Positions 1-4,935 of a stretch of 5,096 nt of DNA are shown piece by piece. The stretch spans positions 1 to 5,096 of the forward strand of contig JASHQT010000541.1 in NCBI GenBank assembly GCA_030039005.1. The letters are read 5' to 3'. The stretch comes from Bryobacteraceae bacterium. Its GTDB lineage: Bacteria > Acidobacteriota > Terriglobia > Bryobacterales > Bryobacteraceae. The position numbers and the translations under genes were made by a program. Positions within the stretch are counted from its first letter, which is position 1. The number at the start of each line of letters is the position of its first letter. The notes under the pieces are model-generated. The model made no database searches and had not been told where the DNA came from. It saw only the letters and a program-made list of their open reading frames with translations.

Positions 1-147
1 GTTGCCGAGGTCTGGCTGCTGGACCCCGATTCGAAGCGCGCCTACACCGTCACCCCATCCGAAGGCCTGCGCGAGTTCAAAGGCGACATTCTCCGGATCG
101 CAAACCCACCGCTCGAAATGGATCTGCGGAGCATCCTGGATCGCTAG
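1..147 (+). CDS. Uma2-family (PD-(D/E)XK nuclease-like) protein, C-terminal fragment
   Basis: Reading frame 1 is open from the window edge to a TAG at 145-147 and gives 48 residues starting VAEVWLLDPDSKRAYTV. The stretch V-x-E-V-W-L-L-D-P, then a short strand, then a K-G-D-I-L segment and a final P-L-E-M-D-L-R-S-I-L-D, matches the end of Uma2 proteins (the former DUF820), where 'GVxEYWLVDP' is followed by a beta-hairpin and a closing 'fslplxelf'-like strand. Uma2 proteins have a restriction-endonuclease-like fold; their cellular role is poorly defined and they often occur in many copies per genome. The catalytic Asp and Glu-x-Lys residues would lie upstream, outside the window, so activity cannot be judged. 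The gene faces the TIGR03435 gene across a 259-bp gap. The family call is from remembered motifs on a short fragment. Confidence 0.75.
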   Translation, partial: VAEVWLLDPDSKRAYTVTPSEGLREFKGDILRIANPPLEMDLRSILDR

Positions 148-153
148 CAATCA

Positions 154-178
154 GGCCAGCCCGTTGTACGAGCTGGCC
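154..178. repeat. Inverted repeat (7-bp arms) after the Uma2-like stop codon
   Basis: GGCCAGC at 154-160 and GCTGGCC at 172-178 are perfect reverse complements separated by 11 nt. The hairpin starts 7 nt after the TAG of the Uma2-like gene, which suits a transcript end. No T run follows on either strand, so it is not a standard intrinsic terminator; it could protect a 3' end or act in a Rho-dependent context. It shares 175-178 with a second potential hairpin at 175-192. Confidence 0.5.
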
Positions 179-192
179 CCGATTCTCGGGCC
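175..192 (-). repeat. Imperfect inverted repeat directly after the small minus-strand ORF
   Basis: On the minus strand GGCCCGA (192-186), a 3-nt loop GAA and TCGGGGCC (182-175) form a stem with one extra G. It begins 1 nt after the TAA of the 16-codon ORF (196-194). It overlaps the 154-178 hairpin, so the two cannot form at once in a minus-strand transcript. No T tract follows. Confidence 0.35.
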
Positions 193-193
193 G

Positions 194-244
194 TTACTTG
201 CCCCAAAGGGCGGTCCCGGCCTTTACACTGCTCTTGATTTTCAC
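194..244 (-). CDS. Possible 16-residue basic peptide ORF
   Basis: On the minus strand a GTG at 244-242 opens a 16-codon frame ending in TAA (196-194). The product reads MKIKSSVKAGTALWGK. Upstream is AAAGGAG (257-251), a near-perfect Shine-Dalgarno sequence, 6 nt before the GTG; this is at least as good as any other ribosome binding site in the window. The peptide has four lysines and no acidic residue. The N-terminal pattern K-[IV]-K-[ST]-x-[VIL]-K-A-G reminds me of short acidobacterial peptides beginning KVKTxVKAG, often followed by an NHNQT motif that is absent here. That recollection is not verified. If right, this may be a shortened or decayed member. Function is unknown, and the ORF is short enough to be chance. 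Confidence 0.35.
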   Translation of the reverse strand: MKIKSSVKAGTALWGK

Positions 245-250
245 AATTCG

Positions 251-257
251 CTCCTTT
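251..257 (-). promoter_or_regulatory. Near-consensus ribosome binding site for the small ORF
   Basis: Minus-strand AAAGGAG ends 6 nt before the GTG at 244. It sits in an AT-rich stretch of a noncoding gap, which is why the 16-codon ORF was considered at all. No convincing -35/-10 pair was found upstream. Confidence 0.4.
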
Positions 258-283
258 CATAGAATTTTTCCCCCGTCACATGA

Positions 284-302
284 CGCGGAAAAAGATTCCG
301 CG
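284..302. repeat. Perfect hairpin, 7-bp arms and 5-nt loop
   Basis: CGCGGAA (284-290) and TTCCGCG (296-302) are perfect reverse complements around the loop AAAGA. On the minus strand it lies about 105 nt downstream of the TIGR03435 stop, and about 40 nt upstream of the small ORF start. The only T-rich part on the minus strand is the loop and inner stem, not a trailing tract, so it is not a textbook terminator. It may still end or stabilise the TIGR03435 transcript, or be a protein-binding site. Confidence 0.5.
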
Positions 303-341
303 GATCTAATAAGGCGATGCAAATAGGGTAGCGTACTCGAT

Positions 342-351
342 GAGCCGGCTC
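342..351. repeat. 10-bp perfect palindrome GAGCCGGCTC
   Basis: GAGCCGGCTC reads the same on both strands and lies 55 nt downstream of the TIGR03435 stop. It has no loop, so it is better viewed as a possible dyad binding site than as a hairpin. It could also be chance in GC-rich DNA. Confidence 0.3.
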
Positions 352-406
352 TCGTGAGGCCGTTCACTTAGTCTGAAGGGAGCAATGCCTTAGGAGTGAA
401 TTCGGC

Positions 407-2029
407 CTACTCGATCGGTTTTTCGTCTACGTGATCCACAACGATCACCGGAATGGTCCGCTTCTCTTTCACGAGTTTTAACCCGAGCTCCTTTTGCAGC
501 GCTTCGAAAACCGAGATGTCCAGCGGAGCGGTCGCCTCCGTTGACTGTTCCGCGGGCTGATTCGGATCCGGGACCTTCGGCGTATGCAATTGGGCGGTCG
601 GCGTCCAACCGAGCAGAAAATCCCACCCGCCTTGAAGACGGGTGGCGTTCACCACGGGGTGATCGATGTAGCCGTTCGCCCGGTCCAGATCCACCGCAAA
701 GTCATCCATGCTCCGGTTCTTGCACCTTTCGACCATCCCTACGTTGGGGAAAGGCTTGGGTGCATTTGGATCGAACTTGCAACTGGATCGCTCGGAATCG
801 TCGGCTTGCGTCATTTTTGGTTTGGTACCTGCCACCCTGAGCGCGTACACGGTCACTTCGCGGTTCTCGGTGTGAGTTTTCAGCTCGAATTGATCCACCA
901 ACACGCCGCGCAGCATCTCCAGAGCCACGCTGATCGGGGGTGGCGTCGGCCGTCCGCTAATCATGTACGGGGAGCCTTCGCCCGTGGTTGGCAACTTGGC
1001 GGTGATCACCCAATGCTCGGAATCCGCGGACTTGGGAAGTCCAACCAGGATGTCGTCGGCGATGCCCATTTCCACCTGGAGCGACATCGAGATCAACTGG
1101 CGCAGCGTGCCGCCGGCTTGGACTTCGCTGCCGCCGGTGTATCTGATCCCAGTCATCGGCGGATCGCCTGGCTTGGCAGGCTTTACGGCCGCCACTTCAA
1201 ACCGCGCGGCAGCCAGAGCCAAGGCGCTCGCCAGTCCCTCCGGATTTGGGGTTGGCGTGCGATGCACTTGGACGATCGCAAGCGATGGCGCCGGCACATC
1301 CTTGAGCTCCAGCTGCAACCCCAACTGCTTATTCACCGCGTCAAAGACTGAGATGCCGTCCGGGCCTTTGTGAGCGAGGAGTTGGTAAGGCGTCCATTCC
1401 AGCTCAAAATCCCACGCGCCTGAGAGCTTCGTCTGATCCACCACGTCATGAGTTAAATAGGCGCCCGCCATTTGATGCAGGTTGTCCGCGATCGCCTCCG
1501 AAGTCAGGTTGTGGCATGTGGCTTTGACGTTCGGTTGGAAGTTGGGATCGTTGGGCGTGCCATCGCCAAGCGCCCCCGTCAGCGCTTCCTTGCAGCCGGA
1601 GTCGGCCGCTGCCGCCGCGGCCTTCAATTTCGATCCACCTTTGGCAACGCTCAGGACGTAGCGTGTGGCCGGACGCATCTCCTTGCGCACCACCAGTCCG
1701 AAGCGGTCCGCCAGCAATCCCTGTAGCATGAGGTTTGCGTCCGCCGGCTTAGTGGCCGCCGGGACTTTGGCGATGACATCGAACAGGTCCAAGTCCACCC
1801 AACTGGGACCGCCGGCGATCACATCCTCGGTAACGCCGTAGGCCGCCTCAATCAGGTTCAGCATGGTCGCGTCCCGGTAAATATACTTTCCGTCGCGCAG
1901 TTCGCCGCCGAAATTCTGGACATATCCGCGCTTGGTCGCGCTGGCATGCACATCAGCGATGTCGAATTTCGGTTGTTGGGCGAACGCGGTTGCGGCCGCC
2001 AATAAGCTCAGCGAAGCGATTTTCTTCAT
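407..2029 (-). CDS. Secreted protein with two tandem TIGR03435 domains
   Basis: The product has 540 residues. I chose the ATG at 2029 because AGGAG lies 6 nt upstream and the product then begins with a clean signal peptide (MKKIASLSLLAAATAFAQQ; cleavage probably after AFA, residues 15-17). An ATG at 2134 in the same frame would add 35 residues, bury the signal peptide and overlap the divergent gene. Residues about 21-255 and 275-535 are two copies of the TIGR03435 soil-associated domain. Matching landmarks are VVDQTKLSGAWDFELEWTP (196-214) and VVNATRLQGGWDFLLGWTP (459-477), then DGISVFDAVNKQLGLQL (224-240) and LDISVFEALQKELGLKL (503-519). Each copy has a cysteine pair (C146/C172 and C417/C436) that could form a disulfide outside the cytoplasm. 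Most members I recall have one domain of roughly 250 residues. The biochemical role of the family is not established. No operon partner lies on this strand. Confidence 0.85.
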   Translation of the reverse strand: MKKIASLSLLAAATAFAQQPKFDIADVHASATKRGYVQNFGGELRDGKYIYRDATMLNLIEAAYGVTEDVIAGGPSWVDLDLFDVIAKVPAATKPADANLMLQGLLADRFGLVVRKEMRPATRYVLSVAKGGSKLKAAAAAADSGCKEALTGALGDGTPNDPNFQPNVKATCHNLTSEAIADNLHQMAGAYLTHDVVDQTKLSGAWDFELEWTPYQLLAHKGPDGISVFDAVNKQLGLQLELKDVPAPSLAIVQVHRTPTPNPEGLASALALAAARFEVAAVKPAKPGDPPMTGIRYTGGSEVQAGGTLRQLISMSLQVEMGIADDILVGLPKSADSEHWVITAKLPTTGEGSPYMISGRPTPPPISVALEMLRGVLVDQFELKTHTENREVTVYALRVAGTKPKMTQADDSERSSCKFDPNAPKPFPNVGMVERCKNRSMDDFAVDLDRANGYIDHPVVNATRLQGGWDFLLGWTPTAQLHTPKVPDPNQPAEQSTEATAPLDISVFEALQKELGLKLVKEKRTIPVIVVDHVDEKPIE

Positions 2030-2031
2030 AC

Positions 2032-2051
2032 GGAGCTCCTGAGTCCTCAGG
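2032..2051 (-). promoter_or_regulatory. Ribosome binding site within overlapping palindromes
   Basis: The minus-strand Shine-Dalgarno AGGAG (2040-2036) decides the ATG at 2029. It lies inside two dyads: GGAGCTCC at 2032-2039 (perfect 8-bp palindrome) and CCTGAG (2038-2043)/CTCAGG (2046-2051) with a 2-nt centre. The second dyad is too tight to fold fully as RNA but could be a DNA operator or a partly opened hairpin covering the ribosome site. Regulation is inference only. Confidence 0.4.
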
Positions 2052-2112
2052 CTACTGTACGCGGTCTGCTGGTGCAAAGGGGTGTGACCCGCGCGCACTA
2101 AGCATCTCGAAC

Positions 2113-2118
2113 TAAACT
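2113..2118 (+). promoter_or_regulatory. Weak candidate -10 element for the reductase gene
   Basis: TAAACT matches four of six positions of TATAAT and ends 6 nt before the ATG at 2125, which would place the transcript start at or near the A of the ATG. No good -35 lies 16-18 nt upstream (the region is CG repeats), so the call is weak. It is consistent with the lack of a properly spaced Shine-Dalgarno. Confidence 0.2.
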
Positions 2119-2124
2119 GGGAGC

Positions 2125-3033
2125 ATGACTTCATCAGATCGCACCTTGTTTGTGACGGGAGCTTCCGGACACCTGGGCCGGAGGGTTGTGGAGCTCCTCC
2201 TGGAAAAGAATGCCGGTAAGATCGTTGCCGGAACGCGCACGCCCGAGAAGCTCGCCGATTTCGCCGCGCGCGGGGTTGTGATTCGGCACGTCGACTTCGA
2301 AGATCCCAAGAGCCTGGAAGCCGCGTTCGCGGGCGCCGATCGCGTCCTGATTATCAGCACCGACGCGATCGACCGGCCTGGCCGCAGGATCGCGCAGCAC
2401 CGGGCGGCGGTGGCCGCGGCCGTGCACGCGGGCGTGAAACACGCCGTCTATACGTCGATGCCGAATCCGGAAACATCGCCGGTGACGTTCGCTCCCGATC
2501 ATCTCGGAACTGAGCAGGCGCTCAAATCGAGCGGCTTGACTTACACGATCCTGCGGAATTGCTGGTACACCGAATATCTGGTCCCAGGGTTGGCCGCGGC
2601 TGTAGCGGGGGGCAAGCTGATCTCGGCGACCGGCAATGGCGGCGCGCCCTATGTCACGCGCGAGGACTGCGCGCAGGCGGCCGCGGCCGCGCTCGCTTCC
2701 ACCGACGCGGCGAATAGAACCCACAACATCACCGGGCCGGATTCGGTCACCTATGCGGATCTGGCGAAATTGGCGAGCGAGCTGACGGGCCGAACCGTGA
2801 CTAATGAGCTGGTCACGCCCGAAGAACGCACCCGGCAACTCGTCGCGGCCGGAACGCCCGAGCCGATCGCCAAGCTCCTGATCTCGACCCAGGTGGCGAT
2901 CGCCGAAGGCAAGATGGGCACTCCTACCGCGGCGGTGCGCGAGCTGACGGGCCGTCAACCGGTCGGTGTGCGCGAGTTCTTGACCACGCACCGTGCGGAA
3001 TTGCTGCCGGCCACGCAGGCCGCACGATCCTAG
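2125..3033 (+). CDS. NmrA-like SDR-family NAD(P)-binding reductase, QorB/YtfG-like
   Basis: The product has 302 residues, close to the usual 285-300 of this family. It is an atypical short-chain dehydrogenase fold with the N-terminal dinucleotide motif G-x-x-G-x-x-G at G12-A-S-G15-H-L-G18 and Arg38 at the end of strand 2, which usually favours NADP(H). The central region H-R-x-x-V-x-A-A-x-x-A-G-V-K, Y-T-S-(x5)-T-S-P and T-I-L-R-N-C-W-Y-T-E closely follows E. coli QorB (YtfG), an NADPH quinone oxidoreductase, as I remember that sequence. The classical catalytic Tyr-x3-Lys is not apparent, as in other NmrA-like proteins. It is likely cytoplasmic, reducing quinones or related electrophiles, but substrate cannot be read from sequence. 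The ATG at 2125 is set by TLFVTGASG starting at residue 7. GGGAG ends only 1 nt before the ATG, too close for a normal ribosome site, so translation may be leaderless. It is divergent from the TIGR03435 gene. Confidence 0.88.
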   Translation: MTSSDRTLFVTGASGHLGRRVVELLLEKNAGKIVAGTRTPEKLADFAARGVVIRHVDFEDPKSLEAAFAGADRVLIISTDAIDRPGRRIAQHRAAVAAAVHAGVKHAVYTSMPNPETSPVTFAPDHLGTEQALKSSGLTYTILRNCWYTEYLVPGLAAAVAGGKLISATGNGGAPYVTREDCAQAAAAALASTDAANRTHNITGPDSVTYADLAKLASELTGRTVTNELVTPEERTRQLVAAGTPEPIAKLLISTQVAIAEGKMGTPTAAVRELTGRQPVGVREFLTTHRAELLPATQAARS

Positions 3034-3049
3034 CGGTCATTTTCTAGAA

Positions 3050-3062
3050 CGCGCCCGGCGCG
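3050..3062. terminator. Candidate hairpin in the convergent gap after the reductase
   Basis: CGCGC (3050-3054) and GCGCG (3058-3062) flank the loop CCG, 16 nt after the TAG of the reductase gene. It is a strong GC stem but has no following T tract, so efficient intrinsic termination is doubtful. It lies at the start of the tandem repeat block and is structurally like the repeated hairpins inside it. Confidence 0.3.
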
Positions 3063-3116
3063 TCGTCTTATCGCGCGCTCAGCGCGTCGTCGTCTTATCG
3101 CGCGCTCAGCGCGTCG
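3058..3116. repeat. Short tandem repeat duplicating the end of the membrane-protein gene
   Basis: The segment has two full units and one partial: 3058-3081 (24 bp), 3082-3108 (27 bp, with an extra GTC) and 3109-3116 (8 bp). The 29 bases from 3061 are repeated exactly from 3088, a period of 27. Each full unit contains CGCGC-TCA-GCGCG (3074-3086 and 3101-3113), a stable short hairpin. Read on the minus strand, the units encode D-A-L-S-A-R-stop twice in the same frame: once as the true C-terminus (stop 3097-3095) and once just after it (stop 3070-3068). With only two copies it is not a CRISPR array. Replication slippage on a GC hairpin is the simplest origin. Confidence 0.8.
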
Positions 3117-3700
3117 ATCGCCACGAGTTTGGCTTCTTTCTCACGCCGCTTCTTGTGCCCGCCCACGCATACAGTCGATAATCCACATTCTTCGCAGCGG
3201 CCCGAGGGCATAGTTTCCGGCGTCAGGCGCGGTTCGGCGCCCAGCCAGTACAGCGCGTTGGCCATCACGCAGAAACCGGTTGCGGCGAACCATACCATCG
3301 CGCCGCCGACGAACGTAGTGAAGAGCGCGAACCATTTGCTCGCGAACAGAATCAGTAGGGATGCCACCGTAATGTTGAATCCCACCGCGACATAGATGCG
3401 GCGCTCGAGATACCAGCGGTCGGTTTGCATGAAATACAGATTCCATCGCGTCGGAGTTTTCGCTCCCAGCATGGGCGTAAAGCCGAACAGACGCAGCACG
3501 TTCCCGATGGGACAGAAGCCCGTAATCCCGACGTTAATCGATATGAGTCCCGTTGCGGCGACTCCCAAAATCCACAGCGGTTGCGCTAACAGCGCCAGCG
3601 CCGTGCTGATGAGCAGGACGATACCGGCGATCAGCCAGACCGTTCGTTCGATGTACCAGCGATTCGTGGGGACTATGTAGACCCCGGTGCGCAGTGTCAT
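3095..3700 (-). CDS. Membrane protein with two YgaP-like (DUF2892-type) domains and a Cys/His tail
   Basis: The product has 201 residues. Two similar halves are visible: residues about 12-78, with TNRWYIER, two hydrophobic segments (about 20-38 and 42-61) and GFCPIGNVL at 61-69; and about 93-155, with TDRWYLER, two hydrophobic segments (about 103-121 and 123-141) and GFCVMANAL at 142-150. The hydrophobic pair ending in G-F-C-P is typical of the small DUF2892 family related to the membrane part of YgaP; most members I recall carry one copy. The tail has C169-x2-C172-x5-C178-x3-H182, a plausible metal site, then a basic stretch KKRREKE. Four membrane spans put both ends on the same side, probably the cytoplasm. 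No rhodanese domain is present. Start at 3700: the first repeat begins just after it and a promoter sits immediately upstream; no Shine-Dalgarno is correctly spaced. Function is unknown. Confidence 0.82.
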   Translation of the reverse strand: MTLRTGVYIVPTNRWYIERTVWLIAGIVLLISTALALLAQPLWILGVAATGLISINVGITGFCPIGNVLRLFGFTPMLGAKTPTRWNLYFMQTDRWYLERRIYVAVGFNITVASLLILFASKWFALFTTFVGGAMVWFAATGFCVMANALYWLGAEPRLTPETMPSGRCEECGLSTVCVGGHKKRREKEAKLVAIDALSAR

Positions 3701-3706
3701 TGGGAA

Positions 3707-3735
3707 AATATAACATCCTGGAAAAAACGGGACAA
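3707..3735 (-). promoter_or_regulatory. Sigma-70-type promoter, probably giving a leaderless mRNA
   Basis: On the minus strand TTGTCC (3735-3730) and TATATT (3712-3707) are separated by exactly 17 nt. They match four of six bases of TTGACA and five of six of TATAAT. Only 6 nt separate the -10 from the ATG at 3700, so a normal start site would fall at the A of the ATG. The absence of a usable Shine-Dalgarno for this gene agrees with leaderless translation. Confidence 0.55.
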
Positions 3736-3747
3736 GGCGAGCCCTGT
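3722..3747 (-). terminator. Candidate intrinsic terminator of the secreted-protein gene
   Basis: On the minus strand ACAGGG (3747-3742), loop CTCG and CCTTGT (3737-3732) form a 6-bp stem with one G-U pair, followed by CCCG and a run of six T (3727-3722). It starts 28 nt after the TAA of the upstream gene. The 4-nt gap between stem and T run and the short stem make it weak. It overlaps the -35 of the next gene's promoter. Confidence 0.35.
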
Positions 3748-3775
3748 AATTCCGGCGTAATAGTCGCTGGAATCT

Positions 3776-4873
3776 TTACTCCGGCTGCTGGTAGGGGATT
3801 TCGCGCGTGCCTTCGTCCAGCCCTTCGATTCGGATCATGGGTGGTTTCGGCGCAACGGCCGCGGGCGCCGGCGCCGTCGCGGAGTTCGTTGTCGCGGCGC
3901 GCTCTTCTGACGTTACTCCGGCCTTAAACGCCAGGGCGATCTGTTCGAGTTCCTGCTGGTTCATGTGCAAGCTGACTTTGGCGGCGCTGCCATCAACGCT
4001 GAACCTCAGCTTCTTCGCCAACTCCTGGGCTTGCGCGCCGGCGCTTTTGTCTTTGCCGCTCGCGGTCACGGCGTTGGCCAAATCCGCGATCACGTGTTTG
4101 GCGGATTCGTCCGAGGCCAGGTGCAAGATAAAATCGGCGTCCAGGCCGGCTCCCAGGTTCAGGCCTGCTTCGATGCCTTGGACGGCCGATGCCCATTCAT
4201 TGCCGCTGAACAGGGCGGAGAGGGCATCGCTTGAGGCGACTTCCGCCACATCCAGGACACCCCAGATTTCGTATTTCGCCTCCAGTTCGGCCGCGCGAGC
4301 CGCGAGCGACCCCGGCTTGGGCGCGGGACCTACCGGCGGCCCGAACTCGTTGCGGTCCAGCGCGGCGAACACCAGGGGCGCGTCGCCATACAGAATGGTG
4401 TGAGCGTCGTACAGTACCCAGGCGCTGTCTCGGTTTGTCTTCGCTTGATTTGTCTTGGCTTGCGGCCGGTAAACCTGGAACGAATTATAGGATTGCGGTT
4501 TTGCCCCGGAGACGGCGAAAAGTTGGCGCACGTGCGCCGGGTCGAAGCGGCCCTCAATGGCGATGAGGAGGGGCGAGTCCTCCGGCTCCCTGCCCGAATC
4601 TGCGGCGGAAGGTGCCGCAGGCGAGGAGATCAGAACGCGATCGATGGAATCCAGCAGCTTGAGCGCCAGGAGCCCCGGCAGTGCTTCAGGGGGCGGCAAC
4701 GTTTGGCGAATCGTGGCGCACGCGGCCGAGTTGCGGACGCGCGCCCAATCGATCCCGATGAGGCTCTTGGAGTTGGGGTCTGCGAATCGCCACAGCGCCG
4801 GCTCCGATTGCGCTTCCGCGGCGATCGGCGCCACAAGCAACACCACTGCGAGGATCGCGCGGCGCAAGTCCAT
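3776..4873 (-). CDS. Secreted or periplasmic protein of unknown function
   Basis: The product has 365 residues. The ATG at 4873 gives an evident signal peptide: MDLRR, a hydrophobic core ILAVVLLVAPIA and an A-E-A cleavage site near residue 21. A longer frame from a TTG at 4969 would bury it and overlap the upstream gene. No Shine-Dalgarno is obvious, so translation may depend on the upstream gene. The mature part opens with LWRFADPNSKSLIGIDWARV (27-46), then LLDSIDRVLIS (73-83), LLIAIEGRFDPAHVRQL (102-118) and WVLYDAHTILYGD (152-164). These alternating strands and helices resemble an acidobacterial hypothetical family with an 'IGIDW' start; I know no function or catalytic motif. It has no cysteine apart from C52. 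A small AKTNQ/AKTNR duplication lies at 139-148, and an Ala/Pro linker at about 330-345 precedes the polar C-terminus. The gene follows the VWFA-related gene by 62 bp, suggesting an operon. Confidence 0.75.
   Translation of the reverse strand: MDLRRAILAVVLLVAPIAAEAQSEPALWRFADPNSKSLIGIDWARVRNSAACATIRQTLPPPEALPGLLALKLLDSIDRVLISSPAAPSAADSGREPEDSPLLIAIEGRFDPAHVRQLFAVSGAKPQSYNSFQVYRPQAKTNQAKTNRDSAWVLYDAHTILYGDAPLVFAALDRNEFGPPVGPAPKPGSLAARAAELEAKYEIWGVLDVAEVASSDALSALFSGNEWASAVQGIEAGLNLGAGLDADFILHLASDESAKHVIADLANAVTASGKDKSAGAQAQELAKKLRFSVDGSAAKVSLHMNQQELEQIALAFKAGVTSEERAATTNSATAPAPAAVAPKPPMIRIEGLDEGTREIPYQQPE
4430..4459 (-). repeat. Two-copy 15-bp repeat inside the secreted-protein gene
   Basis: Codons 139-148 encode A-K-T-N-Q followed by A-K-T-N-R, and the two 15-bp stretches differ at only a few bases. 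It keeps the frame and probably arose by slippage. It sits in a polar loop between predicted strands, so little effect on the fold is expected. Confidence 0.5.
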
Positions 4874-4935
4874 ACCAATGGAGTTATCGGCAGAAGCGCG
4901 CTTGGGCTCCAGACCAGGAACCGGTCGCGCCGCGC

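Larger units (their letters stand above)
148..406. other. Convergent intergenic region with inverted repeats
   Basis: This 259-bp gap lies between the stop of the Uma2-like gene (+) and the stop of the TIGR03435 gene (-). It is long for a gap between two converging genes and is more AT-rich in its middle (about 222-330) than the flanking genes. It holds three inverted repeats (154-178, 284-302 and 342-351), an imperfect one at 175-192, and a possible 16-codon ORF on the minus strand at 194-244. I found no classical hairpin-plus-T-tract terminator for either flanking gene and no tRNA-like structure. Confidence 0.7.

Noticed and set aside
2..262. An 86-codon plus-strand frame from an alternative start at position 2
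   Set aside because: It overlaps the Uma2-like tail in another frame, and its product is Ser/Pro/His-rich and unlike any known domain. Frame 1 gives the recognisable protein.
584..1351. A 255-codon plus-strand open frame antisense to the TIGR03435 gene
   Set aside because: Its product is rich in Arg, His and Trp with no domain-like pattern, and it lies wholly within a gene with a signal peptide, ribosome site and two recognisable domains on the other strand. Long antisense frames are expected in GC-rich DNA.
2030..2134. A 35-residue upstream extension of the TIGR03435 protein from an ATG at 2134
   Set aside because: It would overlap the start of the divergent reductase gene, lacks a good ribosome site and would bury the signal peptide that begins at 2029.
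2134..2991. A 285-codon minus-strand open frame antisense to the reductase gene
   Set aside because: The Arg/Gly/Asp-rich product shows no motif, while the plus strand encodes a clear dinucleotide-binding reductase.
3058..3116. CRISPR array or REP element
   Set aside because: There are only two full units and a fragment, directly abutting with no spacers, and one unit lies inside coding sequence. A simple tandem duplication explains it.
3534..3716. A 60-codon minus-strand frame starting at an ATG at 3716 over the membrane-protein gene
   Set aside because: It is out of frame with the DUF2892-like protein, has no hydrophobic or domain pattern, and its ATG lies inside the promoter spacer.
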